Shown piece by piece: positions 62,853 to 64,000 of a DNA stretch of 64,000 nt. Below the pieces are notes generated by a model. The model was not told where the DNA came from, made no database searches, and saw only the letters and a list, made by a program, of their open reading frames with translations. Each line of letters opens with the position of its first letter. Within the stretch, counting starts at the first letter, position 1. A program made the translations under genes and the position numbers. This DNA is from Piper betle (taxonomy: Eukaryota; Streptophyta; Magnoliopsida; Piperales; Piperaceae). The DNA lies in contig JAURVB010014763.1 in the NCBI GenBank assembly GCA_033002965.1, forward strand, positions 17,691-81,690. Direction: 5' to 3'.

Positions 62853-63515
62853 TGGGTAAAATATTTCTGAATAAGAGGTCGGAAAGGATTTTTGCGCCCA
62901 CTTTTAATCTGGGTTGTCCGATTACAAGGACGGCCCAGATTTTTTATCATTATTAAAAAATATATATCACCATCTCATCTCTTGCGCCATAGTCGTCGCC
63001 GCTGCTCCTATCCTTGCTGGTCGACCTCTGCCACAGCCTCCACCTGGTACCAACAGCTGATCACCCTCCCCTGCCACCGTTGGCATCGGCGCCGCTCCTC
63101 TCCCCGCAATCGGATTGGGCCCCATGACCTTATCAGGTGGGGAGCCGCTGCGCGGCCAGATCTGGCCTCTACAGGCCAGGTCCAGCCGCCGTGTGCCGGA
63201 CGTGATCTGCAGCGGCCAATCTAGCCGCGCTGACCATAAGGCCGCGCCGATGTGGCCACACGGCTTGATCCAACTGCATCTGGCCATGTTAGGCCGTCCG
63301 GCAAGCCGGATTTGGCCGGGGGCCGGGCGAGAGATGGCCACCCTTGGCGCTTGGGGGAGTGGCCGCCGCCCGTGGGCCGAAGGTGGCACCGTTGCGGCCG
63401 CCGCCTGTGAGCATTTTTTTCGCAAAACACAGATCTGAGCCGTCCTTGTAATTGGACGACCTAGATTAATCTGTGCTGCAAAGAAGCTTCTCTGCCTCTG
63501 GCTCAGCCTAGCGCT
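62853..63515. mobile_element. TA-bounded foldback element with GGCCAGATCTGGCC core
   Basis: Lies between TA tracts 62844-62852 and 63516-63529. Arms: AATCTGGGTTGTCCGATTAC with AAGGACGGCCCAGATT (about 62921-62945) on the left, and GATCTGAGCCGTCCTTGTAA with TTGGACGACCTAGATT (about 63431-63468) on the right, in inverted orientation. The core (62985-63420) is very GC-rich with CCAGATCTGGCC near 63158. Several long frames exist on both strands, as in any GC-rich stretch; none has a known domain. Confidence 0.7.
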
Positions 63516-63529
63516 TATATATATATATA

Positions 63530-63766
63530 GTCACGATTATCTAATCCTAGGTTTGCCGCAAAAGTTGACTTGGACCATCCGATTGCTAAGGATAGCCAAG
63601 ATCTATTTTTTTCAAAAAATGAAAATAAAAATAAAAACCTAAACCCCTCCCCAACAATCGTTGGCGACGACCGCACAACCGCGTTGGCCAAATTCGGCGG
63701 CAGGCAGCCATGTCTGGCCACCCACCAGCCGAAATCCTATTGCATGACCACAAATCTGGCCACTGG
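63530..63766. mobile_element. Third TA-linked foldback element, left part
   Basis: Begins right after the TA tract 63516-63529. Contains GACTTGGACCATCCGATTGC and the related GGATAGCCAAGATCT arm, an A-rich stretch, then a GC-rich core with TGTCTGGCCACCC and AAATCTGGCCACTGG. LTR copy H interrupts it at 63767, so the right arm lies outside the window. Confidence 0.55.
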
Positions 63767-64000
63767 TGTAACACCCCAAATCTGGTTACAACTATCAAAA
63801 CTGAACAAAAATTGTTGTGGTAGATCGACCCAAGTCTTACGCCTATTACGTAGGAACAACCCAAACCGAAGTGGAAGGGATCTAGACCTCTCTAGGCGTC
63901 TTAAGACGAAAAATCGCTACAATACTCAACCAATACATGCATGAAATGTACGCCCTTGTAGGATGCTACGCGAATGTTATGATAATTAATCACACTCAAA
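63767..64000 (-). mobile_element. LTR, copy H of the 3-kb family, runs off the window
   Basis: Starts TGTAACACCCCAAATCTGG, the family's terminal sequence, and continues with CTAGGCGTCTTAAGACG, matching the block TCTTAAGACGCCGA near the end of copies A and C read in reverse. Only 234 bases are visible, so it cannot be said whether this one is solo or full-length. Confidence 0.75.

Noticed and set aside
62967..63425. 152-codon minus-strand frame in the foldback element
   Set aside because: GC-rich core with frames open on both strands at once; repeats of GGCCAG give a false coding look.
1..64000. CRISPR arrays, operons, rRNA or tRNA genes
   Set aside because: No regularly spaced short repeats with unique spacers, no bacterial gene organisation, and no rRNA or tRNA sequence were recognised.

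Overview
This window is plant nuclear DNA, most likely from a monocot. The real genes have GC-rich coding sequence, plant-type introns with GT..AG ends, and plant-specific families (LEA2/NHL, DUF4408-DUF761, DUF3511, single-Myb-histone telomere-binding protein, PAO5-type polyamine oxidase). They sit in AT-rich intergenic DNA full of retrotransposons. No bacterial, organellar, rRNA or tRNA signal was seen. Species cannot be named from sequence alone.

Layout. 1-8.3 kb: one minus-strand LEA2/NHL membrane-protein gene (1422-2184) whose frame breaks twice in C runs, then AT-rich gene-free DNA. 8.3-11.35 kb: the first of a family of about 3-kb solo LTRs (TG...CA ends, 5-bp target duplications). 13.8-15.3 kb: an intronless PAO5-like polyamine oxidase, frame-broken once in a C run. 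16.8-21.8 kb: a decayed minus-strand Ty1-copia element whose 5' LTR holds a complete Ty3-gypsy-like solo LTR. 24.6-27.4 kb: another solo LTR of the 3-kb family. 28.5-33.3 kb: an intron-containing but dead copy of PRL1/PLRG1 (WD40 spliceosomal protein). 34.2-41.0 kb: a three-level nest, a hAT element holding a solo LTR that holds an inverted solo LTR. 41.1-44.2 kb: one more solo LTR. 48.7-56.5 kb: the gene-rich island, with a DUF4408/DUF761 gene, a DUF3511 gene and a six-exon telomere-repeat-binding (TRB/SMH) gene that can be spliced completely. A LINE fragment and a small foldback MITE lie among them. 57.5-64 kb: TA-tract-bounded foldback elements, one holding two nested solo LTRs, and an eighth LTR running off the end.

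The genes do not form a pathway. Two themes stand out. First, the 3-kb LTR family is present only as solo LTRs (eight copies or partial copies) with exact target duplications, and it carries a conserved palindromic start, a CpG-rich block and an intron-like module. Second, the PRL1 copy is dead by several independent lesions, while the breaks in the NHL and PAO genes lie only in C homopolymers and may be consensus errors. I found no clear sign of a wholly new biological system. The best candidates for novelty are the structured LTR family and the TA-linked foldback elements with a GGCCAGATCTGGCC-like core.
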